Source: Desulfomarina profundi (GTDB taxonomy: Bacteria > Desulfobacterota > Desulfobulbia > Desulfobulbales > Desulfocapsaceae). Taken from it: a stretch of 64,000 nucleotides of DNA. Where the stretch lies: the NCBI RefSeq assembly GCF_019703855.1, contig NZ_AP024086.1, positions 124,001 to 188,000 of the forward strand, written 5' to 3'. The notes under the pieces are model-generated. The model was not told the DNA's origin and did no database searches. It was given only the letters and a program-made list of their open reading frames with translations. Every line of letters begins with the position of its first letter. Position 1 is the first letter of the stretch. This document shows positions 1 through 9,116 of the stretch, piece after piece. The position numbers and the translations under genes are program-made.

Positions 1-2
1 AG

Positions 3-128
3 GGGGCGGAAGAAAACAAACTTTTTAAAAAAAATATAATGAAATTTGATTATGATGATTTTCTGGAAGGAAAAAAGGTAGAAAGGAATATTTTTATAAA
101 ATCAGGTGATTATATTATCGTGCATTGA
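3..128 (+). CDS. C-terminal end of a polysaccharide export (Wza/SLBB-type) protein, partial
   Basis: An open frame enters from the window edge and stops at the TGA at 126-128. Its last residues, ERNIFIKSGDYIIVH, have the form that closes the SLBB/ligand-binding region of Wza-family outer-membrane export proteins (N-I-x-x-K-x-G-D-x-I-x-V). Only about 41 residues are in the window, so the call rests on this motif and on context: a beta-barrel, EpsI and exosortase follow on the same strand. The stop lies 19 bases before the next start, which suggests one operon. Confidence 0.6.
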   Translation, partial: GAEENKLFKKNIMKFDYDDFLEGKKVERNIFIKSGDYIIVH

Positions 129-147
129 TGACATGGAGGGCTGTCTG

Positions 148-1622
148 ATGTCTGTTAAATTCTATGTAACCAGGATTTCTGTTGGAGTAATATGCCTGGC
201 TTTTTTGAGTCCTCTTGTTTCTTCTGCAAGGGAAAACAGCCTGACTGGAGGAATGAGTGTTTCCTATGATTACAATACCAGATCTAAGGATAAAATTGCT
301 GATGATCCTGCCACATCTGTAGATGAATCTCTCCAGAATGGTGACAGGAATTATCGCAGTATTACTATTACTCCCCTGGTGAAATTCATTTCCAGAAGCG
401 AGAGAGACAGTCTTGAATTGCGGAGTGCACCGGGGCTGAAATATGATATCAGGGAATCAGAAACAAACTGGGATTATGACCTGTATGCGGGAGCAGACCG
501 TTTTTTTACGAAAGCCTGGCAGATACGACTCTCTGATTCTTATGTCAAAACAGATTATTTTCAGACCAGTTTCTCGGGCAACCAGGGAGCAACCGATTCC
601 GGGGAAAATGTTGTGACATCAGGATCTGATGAACTCTCTCCTGATCTCGGCAGGAGACGATACTGGACCAATACCCTGAGCCTGTTTTCTGATTACACCT
701 ATTGGGAAGACAGCCTTTTTCAGGTTGGAGTCAATTATGTGGCCTTAAGGAACGACGATACCGGCGTCAATGGATATGATGATTATGACAGATATACATT
801 GAGCCTTCGCAATGAACATCGGTTTACATCCATCTGGAAAACAATTACTGATCTGAGTTTTGTCCGGGGGAATTTGATACAGCTGACCAGCCCATAATAT
901 CAGACGTAAATGGGCAGGACATTCAGCAGAATACTCAGGGGTCGGATGATGTGAAGGAATATCGTGCCACGTTGACGGTGGAAAACTATTCGTTTATTAA
1001 AAATGTCCTGTCTCTCATGTACAATTACGTCGGTTCCAAATATGATGAAGAGGCACTTAATGACAGTGATATTCATCAGCTGCGTGTCACATGGAAAAAA
1101 GATTACTCGCCCCATGTGTACACAATTGTGGGCCTGGGACCCTCATATCAGAAGACGGAAGGGCGGGATGCGGATTGGGGTGCAAATGGTACGGCGGAAT
1201 GGAACTATGTTCTGGAGCAGGGTAATTTGAATTTTCTGCTTGATAAGAGATATGATGTAAACAATTTTTCAGGAAATGGTGATCGGGGCTTTGTTGATAC
1301 CTGGGAAACACGGTTTTCTTTTAATCAAAACCTGCTCGAAAGTTTTGGAATGAACGGTTTTCTTTCCTATATTTATGAAAACAGAAAAAGTTCGCAGACA
1401 ACGCAGGATGCCAGCATCGAATCCGATCAGGCACAGCTTGAGGAATTTTACCGAAACCGATATAGTGCCGGCCTTGGTTTCTCGTATTCTTTTATGAAAT
1501 ATTACAGCGTTGGTCTGAACTATATCTACACAAAACTGGATTCAGAAAGAACTGACGAAGAGTATGATGATCATAGAGTTTTTCTCACTTTTTCCTGGAA
1601 CAGGGAACTTTACCGCTGGTAA
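148..1622 (+). pseudogene. Outer-membrane beta-barrel protein of the EPS/exosortase locus, frame broken once
   Basis: A secreted protein of about 490 residues rich in alternating aromatic/polar beta-strands, of the putative beta-barrel porin type found beside exosortases and Wza genes. It probably sits in the outer membrane as part of the polysaccharide secretion machinery. I chose the ATG at 148 because GGAGGG lies 7 bases upstream and a clear signal peptide follows (hydrophobic core, cleavage near LVSSA-RE). The first frame stops at 897. The second frame stays open through the same stretch and ends at 1622 with a typical barrel C-terminus (FSWNRELYRW). Adding one G to the G5 run at 866-870 joins them (VRG-EFDTADQP) with no loss of homology style. 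It is therefore most likely one intact gene with a missing base in the sequence; a real null is the alternative. Confidence 0.65.
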
Positions 1623-1634
1623 CAACCGCAGCCT

Positions 1635-2300
1635 ATGAGAAATACGATACAAATCTTCAGAGTTATAATTGTACTCATTCTTTTTGGATTGACCTGGTAC
1701 CTGTTGCAGTTGACAACCAGTGTCGCAAAAATAAGCATAAAAAAATCGCTCTCCACTTTTCCCCATGAGATTGGAGAATACCGTCTCTCAAATTCCTTTC
1801 AGTCTTCAGCGGCCGTCATTGAAATGCTTGGTGTAGATGATTACATCCAGTATAATTATGTCAATGATCAGGGAGATATCATTAATTTATATGTGGGGTA
1901 TTACAAGGCTGTCGGTGTTGACGGAGGGTATCATTCTCCCAAAAATTGTCTTCCCGGAGGTGGTTGGGGAATTGATCAGATCAAAACACAAAATCTTGAC
2001 AGTGGTATAGAGGGTAGAAAGAAGTCAACTGTTTCTGAAATGCTGATCAGGGAGGGGGATAGTTATCGTATAGTTTTCTACTGGTTTCAGAATAGAGGGC
2101 GTATTATTGCTTCTGAATACTGGGAAAAGATCTATCTTGTACTTGACGCGCTATTTAAAGGACGCAGGGATGGTACATTTGTCCGCGTAATGTCTATTGT
2201 GCCGGGGAAAGATTTAGAAACAACACGTGCCAGGGTTAAACAGTTTTCTGAGCAGGTCATGGTGCTGCTTGAAGATTATCTGCCGGGGGCGAAGATATGA
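1635..2300 (+). CDS. epsI: EpsI family protein (exosortase-associated, DUF3485)
   Basis: A 221-residue protein with one N-terminal membrane anchor (about residues 8-28) and a periplasmic domain. The hallmark is the HSPKNCLPGGGW stretch at residues 100-111, matching the conserved His-Ser-Pro...Cys-Leu-Pro-Gly motif of the EpsI/DUF3485 family. EpsI proteins are always found with, or fused to, exosortases in EPS loci; their biochemical role is not established. The stop overlaps the exosortase start as ATGA, so the two are translationally coupled. It begins 12 bases after the beta-barrel stop and has only a weak ribosome site, consistent with being inside an operon. Confidence 0.88.
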   Translation: MRNTIQIFRVIIVLILFGLTWYLLQLTTSVAKISIKKSLSTFPHEIGEYRLSNSFQSSAAVIEMLGVDDYIQYNYVNDQGDIINLYVGYYKAVGVDGGYHSPKNCLPGGGWGIDQIKTQNLDSGIEGRKKSTVSEMLIREGDSYRIVFYWFQNRGRIIASEYWEKIYLVLDALFKGRRDGTFVRVMSIVPGKDLETTRARVKQFSEQVMVLLEDYLPGAKI

Positions 2301-3145
2301 TAGTTCGACAACCCGTGTGGAGTGGAAGAAATATTTTTTCAGCCGGGATCCTTCTGGTTGCACTCTTTATTCTCTATTGGCCATTTCTCATAAAACTTGT
2401 TGCGGACTGGGGGACGAATGATGATTATTCCCACGGGTATTTCATCCCTGCTCTAACACTGTATTTCATATATCATATTCGTGACAAATTACGGGACCTG
2501 ACTATCCGACCGAGCTTTTTCGGTTTATTTGTCATTGTTGCAGGACTCGTGCAACTTGTAATCGGAAAAATAGGATCAGAGTTTTTTCTGCAACGCACTT
2601 CCTTAATTATAGTATTATACGGTCTGGTTCTCTTTTTTCTGGGCTGGGCCTATTTGAGAAAACTGTTTCTGCCGTTATCCTATCTCTTTTTCATGGTTCC
2701 TCTTCCAGCCATTATCTGGAATAAAATCGCATTTCCCATGCAGCTTTTTGCATCGGCTCTCACCGAGAAGGTTGTCTATGCACTGGGAATAGCAATTTAT
2801 CGTGAGGGTAATGTCCTCCATCTTGCTGAGACAACATTGGAGGTGGTCGCTGCCTGCTCTGGATTACGTTCGCTGATGACCATGTTTGCTCTCAGTGCCG
2901 CGCTTGCTTTTCTGTCTTCTCTATCCAGGTGGAAGAAAATCATCCTGCTTCTGTCTGCTGCCCCCATTGCAGTTATTGCAAATATTCTCCGGTTGAGTGG
3001 AACAGCCGTACTTGCCTCGCGTTATGGATCCGAAGTCGCACAGGGTTTTCTCCACGAATTCTCTGGGATTGTCGTATTTATGCTTGGTCTCGGGATGCTG
3101 GTTGCTGTAAATACCCTGTTGTCGAAAATCGGGAGAAAAATATAG
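2297..3145 (+). CDS. Exosortase (PEP-CTERM transpeptidase-like membrane protease)
   Basis: A 282-residue polytopic inner-membrane protein. The three catalytic positions of exosortases are visible: Cys187 in AACSGLRSL, Arg232 in ANILRLSG, and His253 in FLHEFSG, each on a membrane edge. It should cleave and process proteins bearing the C-terminal PEP-CTERM signal, two of which are encoded in this window (22950-23573 and 29806-30564). EpsI is a separate upstream gene rather than a C-terminal fusion, so the enzyme ends soon after the His helix. I do not assign an Xrt subclass. The ATGA overlap with epsI shows coupling. Confidence 0.9.
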   Translation: MIVRQPVWSGRNIFSAGILLVALFILYWPFLIKLVADWGTNDDYSHGYFIPALTLYFIYHIRDKLRDLTIRPSFFGLFVIVAGLVQLVIGKIGSEFFLQRTSLIIVLYGLVLFFLGWAYLRKLFLPLSYLFFMVPLPAIIWNKIAFPMQLFASALTEKVVYALGIAIYREGNVLHLAETTLEVVAACSGLRSLMTMFALSAALAFLSSLSRWKKIILLLSAAPIAVIANILRLSGTAVLASRYGSEVAQGFLHEFSGIVVFMLGLGMLVAVNTLLSKIGRKI

Positions 3146-3294
3146 CCATATGGTTTTTCAAACTTTTAATAATTTAGACGGCTATATTTGGCTGTCCGGG
3201 AATCGCTGTTATTATTTTAAATAGTTGATTGGTTTCCTTTTTGTGTTTTGATCAACTCCGAAACTTGAGACTATAATTCGAAGAAATAATAAAA

Positions 3295-4212
3295 ATGATT
3301 ACTTTGAAAATCCATGTAAGTGTAATTATTCCTGCGTATAATGCTGCCGAATTTATTTCCGATACGATTCAAAGTGTTTTGGCGCAAAGTTATCAACAAT
3401 TTGAAATTGTGGTAGTTGATGATGGGTCAACAGATCTAACAGCATCTATTGTTAAACGCTACCAAGCAAAAAACGAAGGAAAAATTCGTTATGTCTTTCA
3501 GGAGAATGGAGGCGTATCTGTTGCTCGGAACACAGGAATTCACTATGCGAAAGGATCTTTAATTGCTTTTTGTGATGCAGATGACTTATGGAGTGTAAAT
3601 CATTTAGAGGTGTTAACTCAAGTCTTTAAAGAAGACCATTCTTTAGGTTTGGTTCATTCTAATATTATGAAGATTGATATATTTGGTATTGAAAAGGGAG
3701 TTCCGGTTCGGGAACCATCTTTGTTATCTGGGTATATTTATGATGCCATCTTTTTACGTCAAGCTGATATCGCGACATCTTCAGTGATTTTTCAGAAAAA
3801 ATGTATAGAACAAATCGGAAATTTTGACATTTATTTAAGCTTTTTAGGTTGTGAAGATAGAGATTTCTGGTTGCGATTAACTCGGAAATATCCGGTTAAG
3901 TATGTCGATCAAGTTTTAACGTTCTATCGAGTGAGGAATAATAGTCTTAGCAGAAATCAATCGAAAATGCTGAAAGCACGACTATATGTCATTGATAAGT
4001 ATACATCTGAGAATAGAAAAGATCAGCAGTTAAAAAAAAGTGCATTAGCACGTGTCTATCGCGATTTAGGAGACCAAGCATTGATGCAACACGATTTTGT
4101 CTGTGCCAGAAACCATTATCAAAAATCATTAGGATATAAAATATGGAATCGCTGGGCTTGGATTAATTTAATTAAGGCCTTTTTTAAAATAAATGTGAGA
4201 TATATGCACTAA
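3295..4212 (+). CDS. Glycosyltransferase family 2
   Basis: A 305-residue cytoplasmic GT2 enzyme with the GT-A nucleotide-binding start (VSVIIPAYNAAEFI), VVVDDGSTD, and the metal-binding FCDADD (DxD) near residue 97. It then has a GCEDRDFWLR segment typical of GT2 acceptor regions. The C-terminal 70 residues look like a TPR-type helical tail (LARVYRDLGDQALMQ). It would add a sugar to the growing EPS unit; donor and acceptor cannot be told. Its DNA is clearly more AT-rich than its neighbours, with many TTA, AAA and ATT codons, and it is flanked by non-coding AT-rich stretches. This suggests separate acquisition. Confidence 0.87.
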   Translation: MITLKIHVSVIIPAYNAAEFISDTIQSVLAQSYQQFEIVVVDDGSTDLTASIVKRYQAKNEGKIRYVFQENGGVSVARNTGIHYAKGSLIAFCDADDLWSVNHLEVLTQVFKEDHSLGLVHSNIMKIDIFGIEKGVPVREPSLLSGYIYDAIFLRQADIATSSVIFQKKCIEQIGNFDIYLSFLGCEDRDFWLRLTRKYPVKYVDQVLTFYRVRNNSLSRNQSKMLKARLYVIDKYTSENRKDQQLKKSALARVYRDLGDQALMQHDFVCARNHYQKSLGYKIWNRWAWINLIKAFFKINVRYMH

Positions 4213-4620
4213 TTGGAAAACAAATACTGGTAAATATTGTTAGATTTAAATTGAAAGGTACTGAGATAGTAACTAGACTTTGGGGCAATATGCTTACAAC
4301 AATCCCTGTGGAAAATGGTTCGCTAATTTTTTTCCCTTGTGCAATTTCCTGATCATAATTCTGAAAAAGTACATAATTTACACTCTTGTTTTTTCTTCAA
4401 AATCATTTCAATTTTTCCAGCCATTAATTCCTGACAATGTACTGTATTCGTTGGATATCCATCTTACAGGTAATAATTACTTCATTTTTCCATGGAAAGA
4501 GCATACACTATATGGATAGGAAAGTTGTTTTCCCGAAATAAAGAAACATTGTTCTGCTTTCTTGAGAAGTGTGTAGTGGCGGATTGGTTTGCTGAAAAAC
4601 CTGCCGGGAGGAGACGACAG
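4213..4620. other. AT-rich gap without a supported gene
   Basis: About 400 bases between the GT2 gene and the MshEN gene. One short open frame (4280-4519) has no ribosome site or recognisable features. The last bases (GGGAGGAGACGACAG at 4606-4620) supply the strong ribosome site of the following gene. Confidence 0.5.
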
Positions 4621-5451
4621 ATGGCTAAAAAAATGCGTTTGGGGGAGTTACTGGTTGCGGAGAATCTTGTCAAGCAAGATGTTGTAAATGATGCTTTACG
4701 GGTACAGGTTGGTGGAAACAGGAGGCTGGGGAGTATTCTGGTTCGTATGGGAAAACTTTCGAGCGACGTTCTGGCAACTACTCTTTCCAGGCAACTGGGA
4801 AAGCCATTGACTGATATTGATGCAGTTTTCGAACGTGAAGTGAAAAATATCCTCCCGCGATATCTGTGTCGTAAATATGATGCGTTACCTCTTGCTCTGA
4901 AGGACAATAATATCCTTCTTACTGCGATGACTGATCCGTCTGATACCGAGGCGATAGGTGATCTGGAGAATTATACAGGCAAAGTGATTGAACCCTGCCT
5001 GGCAAAGCAATCGGATATAGAAAAAGCAATTTCAGGAAAAATTTCCTATTCATTAAAAGACCTGTTCAATCCCCAGGTGAGTACCCGGCTTACAAGAATA
5101 ATTGCAACAGCAGCATTTGTTCTGGTTGTTGTACTGGGAGTCGCGGGCTATAAATATGTGCAGTCAGTAAAGTATGGCAAAGTTTCTCGTCTTGCTCACT
5201 CCACGGTCTATGAACACCATGATCTCATGGTGGGGTTTGATAGGTCGGGAAACATTTCTTTTCTCGGGCATAGTGCCTTTTCTGATGGTTATTATTCCGC
5301 TTCTTTTCGTGATGTCAAGGCATTACGTTCTTTCATTGTTGATAAGAAAGATGATTTTTCAATGAAGCAATATGAATGGTTGCAGTATGTGATGAATAGA
5401 GAGGACCGTCATCATCTGACTACAGCAAGTCTTGCTCAAAATGGAGATTGA
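4621..5451 (+). CDS. Membrane-anchored tandem MshEN (GspE N-terminal) c-di-GMP receptor
   Basis: A 276-residue protein. I chose the ATG at 4621 for its strong ribosome site (GGAGGAGA); an earlier in-frame ATG lacks one and adds an unrelated leader. Residues 6-29 and 35-58 are two copies of the MshEN motif (RLGxxLxxxG...Lxxx L xxQ) separated by exactly five residues. This is the tandem 24-residue c-di-GMP-binding unit known from MshE and related secretion ATPases. The domain continues to about residue 138 (LPLALKDNNILLTAMTDPSD). There is no ATPase domain. Instead a single membrane span (about 158-180) is followed by about 95 extracytoplasmic residues. It is likely a c-di-GMP sensor that signals across the inner membrane to EPS assembly; that role is inferred. 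Confidence 0.8.
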   Translation: MAKKMRLGELLVAENLVKQDVVNDALRVQVGGNRRLGSILVRMGKLSSDVLATTLSRQLGKPLTDIDAVFEREVKNILPRYLCRKYDALPLALKDNNILLTAMTDPSDTEAIGDLENYTGKVIEPCLAKQSDIEKAISGKISYSLKDLFNPQVSTRLTRIIATAAFVLVVVLGVAGYKYVQSVKYGKVSRLAHSTVYEHHDLMVGFDRSGNISFLGHSAFSDGYYSASFRDVKALRSFIVDKKDDFSMKQYEWLQYVMNREDRHHLTTASLAQNGD

Positions 5452-5956
5452 CAAGGGTTTTACCAAATGTCTGCATGCTGGATCATACGGTTGGAAAAAA
5501 TCTTTTCATTGAGCAGGCTATTTTAGAATAATTCATAATATTGTCAGCATATTTTGATCTTCCAGGGAGCGTCTCTTGTTAAACCCTGTCAATTAGATGC
5601 ATTGTTCTGTTGGTCGAATTACCCGGAATGTTCGGTGGTTAATCTGGAAAGATGATAAGGGCCAGTTCAAAAAACAGGCATACCGGAGCAGATAAAAACC
5701 TCGGCTGCTTCATTACAAAAACGTAACTGGAGGGTGATCTTTGTACAGAAGGGTTATAAGGATGGAAGTGAAGAGCAAGATTGAGCAAGGTATAAAGAAA
5801 TTTTTTAAGCAGGAAAGATATTGTAAACCGATTTTTTAGAAAAAGCATTATTTCAATGCTTTCAGTGAGTAGTTCAATGGGGTGAAAAATTTTTTTTTAG
5901 CATTTTATAAACTGCTATTTTGATCTTGATTGGGGACATTGGGGAAAAAATAATTT
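5452..5956. other. Intergenic region, no supported gene
   Basis: About 500 bases upstream of the sigma-54 site. Small open frames on both strands lack ribosome sites and homologous features. It could hold activator (enhancer) binding sites for the sigma-54 promoter at 5957, but no clear repeated site was found by eye. Confidence 0.4.
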
Positions 5957-5972
5957 TGGCATGGAATATGCT
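5957..5972 (+). promoter_or_regulatory. Sigma-54 (-24/-12) promoter for the large PKD protein
   Basis: TGGCATG-GAAT-ATGCT: the GG (5958-5959) and GC (5970-5971) dinucleotides are separated by exactly 10 bases and the -24 box matches TGGCAYG. One mismatch occurs in the -12 box (ATGCT for TTGCT). Transcription would start near 5984, leaving a leader of about 130 nt before the ATG at 6113. PEP-CTERM/exosortase regulons are known to be controlled by the PrsK/PrsR pair, in which PrsR is a sigma-54 activator. Confidence 0.65.
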
Positions 5973-6112
5973 TGGTTGGAAAGTGATTTGGGCGGTTAAG
6001 TCCTTTAATCCGGATTTCTCAGAGGGATGAACAAAGGAGCAGAATAAACTTGGATTTTACTCTACAGTTCGTTTCACGGGAATGCGGCTAAACAGTGTTA
6101 TCACTATCCGTT

Positions 6113-9037
6113 ATGAAAAAAATACTACAATTATTAATTGCGATTTATTGTCTACTGCCCATTCTTTCCTACGGAGACCCTTCTCCCCATGATATTCATA
6201 TTGAATGGTCGTTTGATGACCAGTCAGTAGAGGGAAAAAGTCTTGTCGGTTATAATCTTTATAAGGAAGGAATCAAAGTTTGTTCTGACAGTAGTCCGGA
6301 AGATAAAAAAATGGACTGCGTGATTGTTTCGGAACCGGGAACATATGAATTTACCCTCACAGCATTATATTCTGACTACAGCGAGAGTCCCCACTCTCCA
6401 CCATATAGTTTTCACCTGGGCACGGAGCAGCCGCCAGGCGGGGAAGAAGGCGATCATAGTTTTACCTTTAAGTGGGAGATTGAAGGCGATACAACAGAGA
6501 TCGCGGCTTATAGAATATATTTGAATAATAAAGTCCTCTGTGAAACTGCAGATGCTGAAACAAATGAAATAAGTTGTAAAACTAATCTGTTATCGGAAGT
6601 CATGTATTTTACGATAACTTCCCTGTACACCGATAACACGGAAAGCAATCCTTCAAATCTTTTAAAATTTGATCCTTCAGAATATCCACAGCTTTCAAGC
6701 ACCAGGCTTCTGAGTTTTTCATGGGAATACCCTGATGATCCGGATCTGGCAGGTTTCAAGGTCTATTACAATGGGCAACAGATATGTGAGACAACCAATC
6801 CCGGTGACAGACAGCTTTCCTGTACTGCAGCAATAAACAGTGATACGCTGATTTTTTCCATTTCCGCTGTATTTCAGGACCAGAGTGAAATAGCTCTGAA
6901 AAACAGCCTTACATATACTTCAGAAGACAATTCCCAGGGCAGCGGTGATCTGCAGGCTGTGATTGATACCAATACGGTCAGTGGAGCAGCTCCTCTAATG
7001 GTATCATTTGGAGCAACAGGATCCACCGGAGATATCACCTCCTATTCATGGTCTTTTGGAGATGGGGCTACCGCTGATGCCAGCAGTGTTGATCATCAAT
7101 ATATAACTCCAGGCACGTATAATGCCAGTCTTACAGTGACAGACTCTTCAGGATCAATGAGTTCGAAAACTGTTTTGATTCAAGTTACTGAAGGAACTAC
7201 CGGCAATACACCACCCCAGGCTGTTATCTCATCGTCAACTGCTCTTGGGTCGGCACCACTTACCGTTTCTTTCAGTGGGGCGGGTTCCACTGCCTCCGGT
7301 ACTGTTATTACAGTTTATCACTGGGACTTTGGTGATGGAAGTGATGCAACGGGTGAAAGTGCCAGCCATCTTTATTCAAAACCTGGAACGTTCAATGCTG
7401 TGTTGACTGTTACGGATGGTAACGGTTTAACAGACTCAGTCAGCACACCGGTTATTGTCAGTTCATCGCAGCAGGAAAACCAACCACCCCAGGCTGTTTT
7501 CACTGTAACTTCAAGTAGTGGCAGTGCACCTCTTACAGTGACGTTCAATGCTGCCGCCAGCATTGATAATGACGGCAGCATCAGCAGTTACAGTTGGCAG
7601 TTCGGGGATGGTGCAACCGGTAATGGAAGAAGTACAACACATACCTATACCAATGAAGCAGCCTTTACAGCTACACTTCTGGTAACAGATAATGATGGAG
7701 CAAAAAGTTCTTATAGCAAAATAATATCTGTTGTTTCAGAAGAAGATAACTCTCCTTTCAATATAGAAGTGGGTGAGGTTGCGGTGAACAGTGAATGGGC
7801 TACTGTGAATATAAACTCCTCATTTAAAAATCCTGTAGTTGTTGCCGGGCCACCTTCATCTTCCGATCCTGAGCCCTGCGTTGTTCGGTTACAAAATATC
7901 AGCACAACAGGTTTTGAAATTAAACTCGAGGAGTGGGGGTATCTGGACGGCAGGCATACTGAAGAAAATGTGAGCTATATTGTGATGGAAAGAGGCCATT
8001 TTATTTTACCAGATGGAACGCATGTCGAGGCTGGTAATTTCAGTGGTACTACAAATTTTGTAAACAATGTTTTTAAAGAAACTTTTAATTTAAAACCAAT
8101 TGTTCTTACTACCGTTGCGTCAAATAACGAAGCAGAGGTTGTAAGTGGACGTCTCCGTAATATAACAAAAAACGGTTTTGATTATTATTTCCGCGAGCAG
8201 GAAAAGAACAACAATGAACATTTAATTGAAACCGTAGATTATATTGCCTGGGAGCAGGGCACAGGTGAAACAGATACTTTCTCTTTTGAAGCTCAAACGA
8301 CTCCGGACAGTGTCACCCATGTACCATATGACATCGTCTATAAAACAGCTTTCAGTACCCCTCCATATCTTTTCGCTAATATTCAAACTACTTACAGCCC
8401 CGACACAGCAGCTCTAAGAGTCGAAAATCAGGGTAAAAGTTCAATCTCAGTGAGTGTGGAAGAAGAACAATCCCAGGATGATGAAATTTCTCATGCTCCG
8501 GAGAGCGTTGGTTATTTAGCCGTGGGGTCTAAAGGGAGCGAAACTATCGATCAAAAAGAACGATTGTTTACTTTCCATTGGGAATATGATCAAACCGGTC
8601 AGGAATTAATCGAATTCCGTTTTTACCTCAACGGAAAATACTTATGTTCTACGGAAAATGTGGCCGATCGTACCCTGTCTTGTACAGCACCACTGCTTTA
8701 TGAGGAAATGGTGTTCTCTATGACAGCAGTGACAAGCAACAATGAAGAAACTGTGCCTTCAACTGTACTGCGTTTTGATCCAACACTATTTCCACAGCTC
8801 GCTCCTACCAGGCTGGTGACGTTTGCCTGGGATTTTGACAGAGGAGCTGAGGATTTGATTTCCGGTTTTACAGTGATGGCCAATAACAGTAAAGTGTGTG
8901 AAATAGCAGATCCGACAGCAAGGCAACTGGTTTGTGAGATTGATACACCGAGCAGTGAAACTCAATTTGCCATCCAGGCTGTAAAGACTGATAACAGCAC
9001 CATTCAATTTAAAAACAGTATCTTATATGCACCTTAA
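6113..9037 (+). CDS. Large secreted multidomain protein with PKD and H-lectin-like repeats
   Basis: About 974 residues from the ATG at 6113, which opens a signal peptide (MKKILQLLIAIYCLLPILSYG). Domains in order: three beta-sandwich repeats of a fibronectin-like type with a paired-Cys pattern (about 25-102, 115-187, 196-268); three PKD domains with FGDG motifs (about 280-360, 365-449, 460-540); two or three repeats resembling H-type lectin domains (about 546-632, 660-720, 725-810; EWGYLDGRHTEE is characteristic). It ends with two further copies of the first repeat type (about 816-890, 900-973). The terminal repeats of each block (DPSEYPQLSSTRL and DPTLFPQLAPTRL) show a block duplication. It is probably a matrix or adhesion protein that binds polysaccharide outside the cell. 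There is no PEP-CTERM tail. It is preceded by a sigma-54 promoter. The start has a weak ribosome site, so GTG at 6095 is possible. Confidence 0.75.
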   Translation: MKKILQLLIAIYCLLPILSYGDPSPHDIHIEWSFDDQSVEGKSLVGYNLYKEGIKVCSDSSPEDKKMDCVIVSEPGTYEFTLTALYSDYSESPHSPPYSFHLGTEQPPGGEEGDHSFTFKWEIEGDTTEIAAYRIYLNNKVLCETADAETNEISCKTNLLSEVMYFTITSLYTDNTESNPSNLLKFDPSEYPQLSSTRLLSFSWEYPDDPDLAGFKVYYNGQQICETTNPGDRQLSCTAAINSDTLIFSISAVFQDQSEIALKNSLTYTSEDNSQGSGDLQAVIDTNTVSGAAPLMVSFGATGSTGDITSYSWSFGDGATADASSVDHQYITPGTYNASLTVTDSSGSMSSKTVLIQVTEGTTGNTPPQAVISSSTALGSAPLTVSFSGAGSTASGTVITVYHWDFGDGSDATGESASHLYSKPGTFNAVLTVTDGNGLTDSVSTPVIVSSSQQENQPPQAVFTVTSSSGSAPLTVTFNAAASIDNDGSISSYSWQFGDGATGNGRSTTHTYTNEAAFTATLLVTDNDGAKSSYSKIISVVSEEDNSPFNIEVGEVAVNSEWATVNINSSFKNPVVVAGPPSSSDPEPCVVRLQNISTTGFEIKLEEWGYLDGRHTEENVSYIVMERGHFILPDGTHVEAGNFSGTTNFVNNVFKETFNLKPIVLTTVASNNEAEVVSGRLRNITKNGFDYYFREQEKNNNEHLIETVDYIAWEQGTGETDTFSFEAQTTPDSVTHVPYDIVYKTAFSTPPYLFANIQTTYSPDTAALRVENQGKSSISVSVEEEQSQDDEISHAPESVGYLAVGSKGSETIDQKERLFTFHWEYDQTGQELIEFRFYLNGKYLCSTENVADRTLSCTAPLLYEEMVFSMTAVTSNNEETVPSTVLRFDPTLFPQLAPTRLVTFAWDFDRGAEDLISGFTVMANNSKVCEIADPTARQLVCEIDTPSSETQFAIQAVKTDNSTIQFKNSILYAP

Positions 9038-9116
9038 CACTATGAACATCATGATCGCGAATAACATAAACCAACTGAAGACTATACCCATGCCCTACAA
9101 CAGAGGAGGCATTGTA

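Noticed and set aside
4280-4519. Open frame of 79 codons upstream of the MshEN gene
   Set aside because: No ribosome site, AT-rich hydrophobic run and no recognisable features; overlaps the leader of the next gene.
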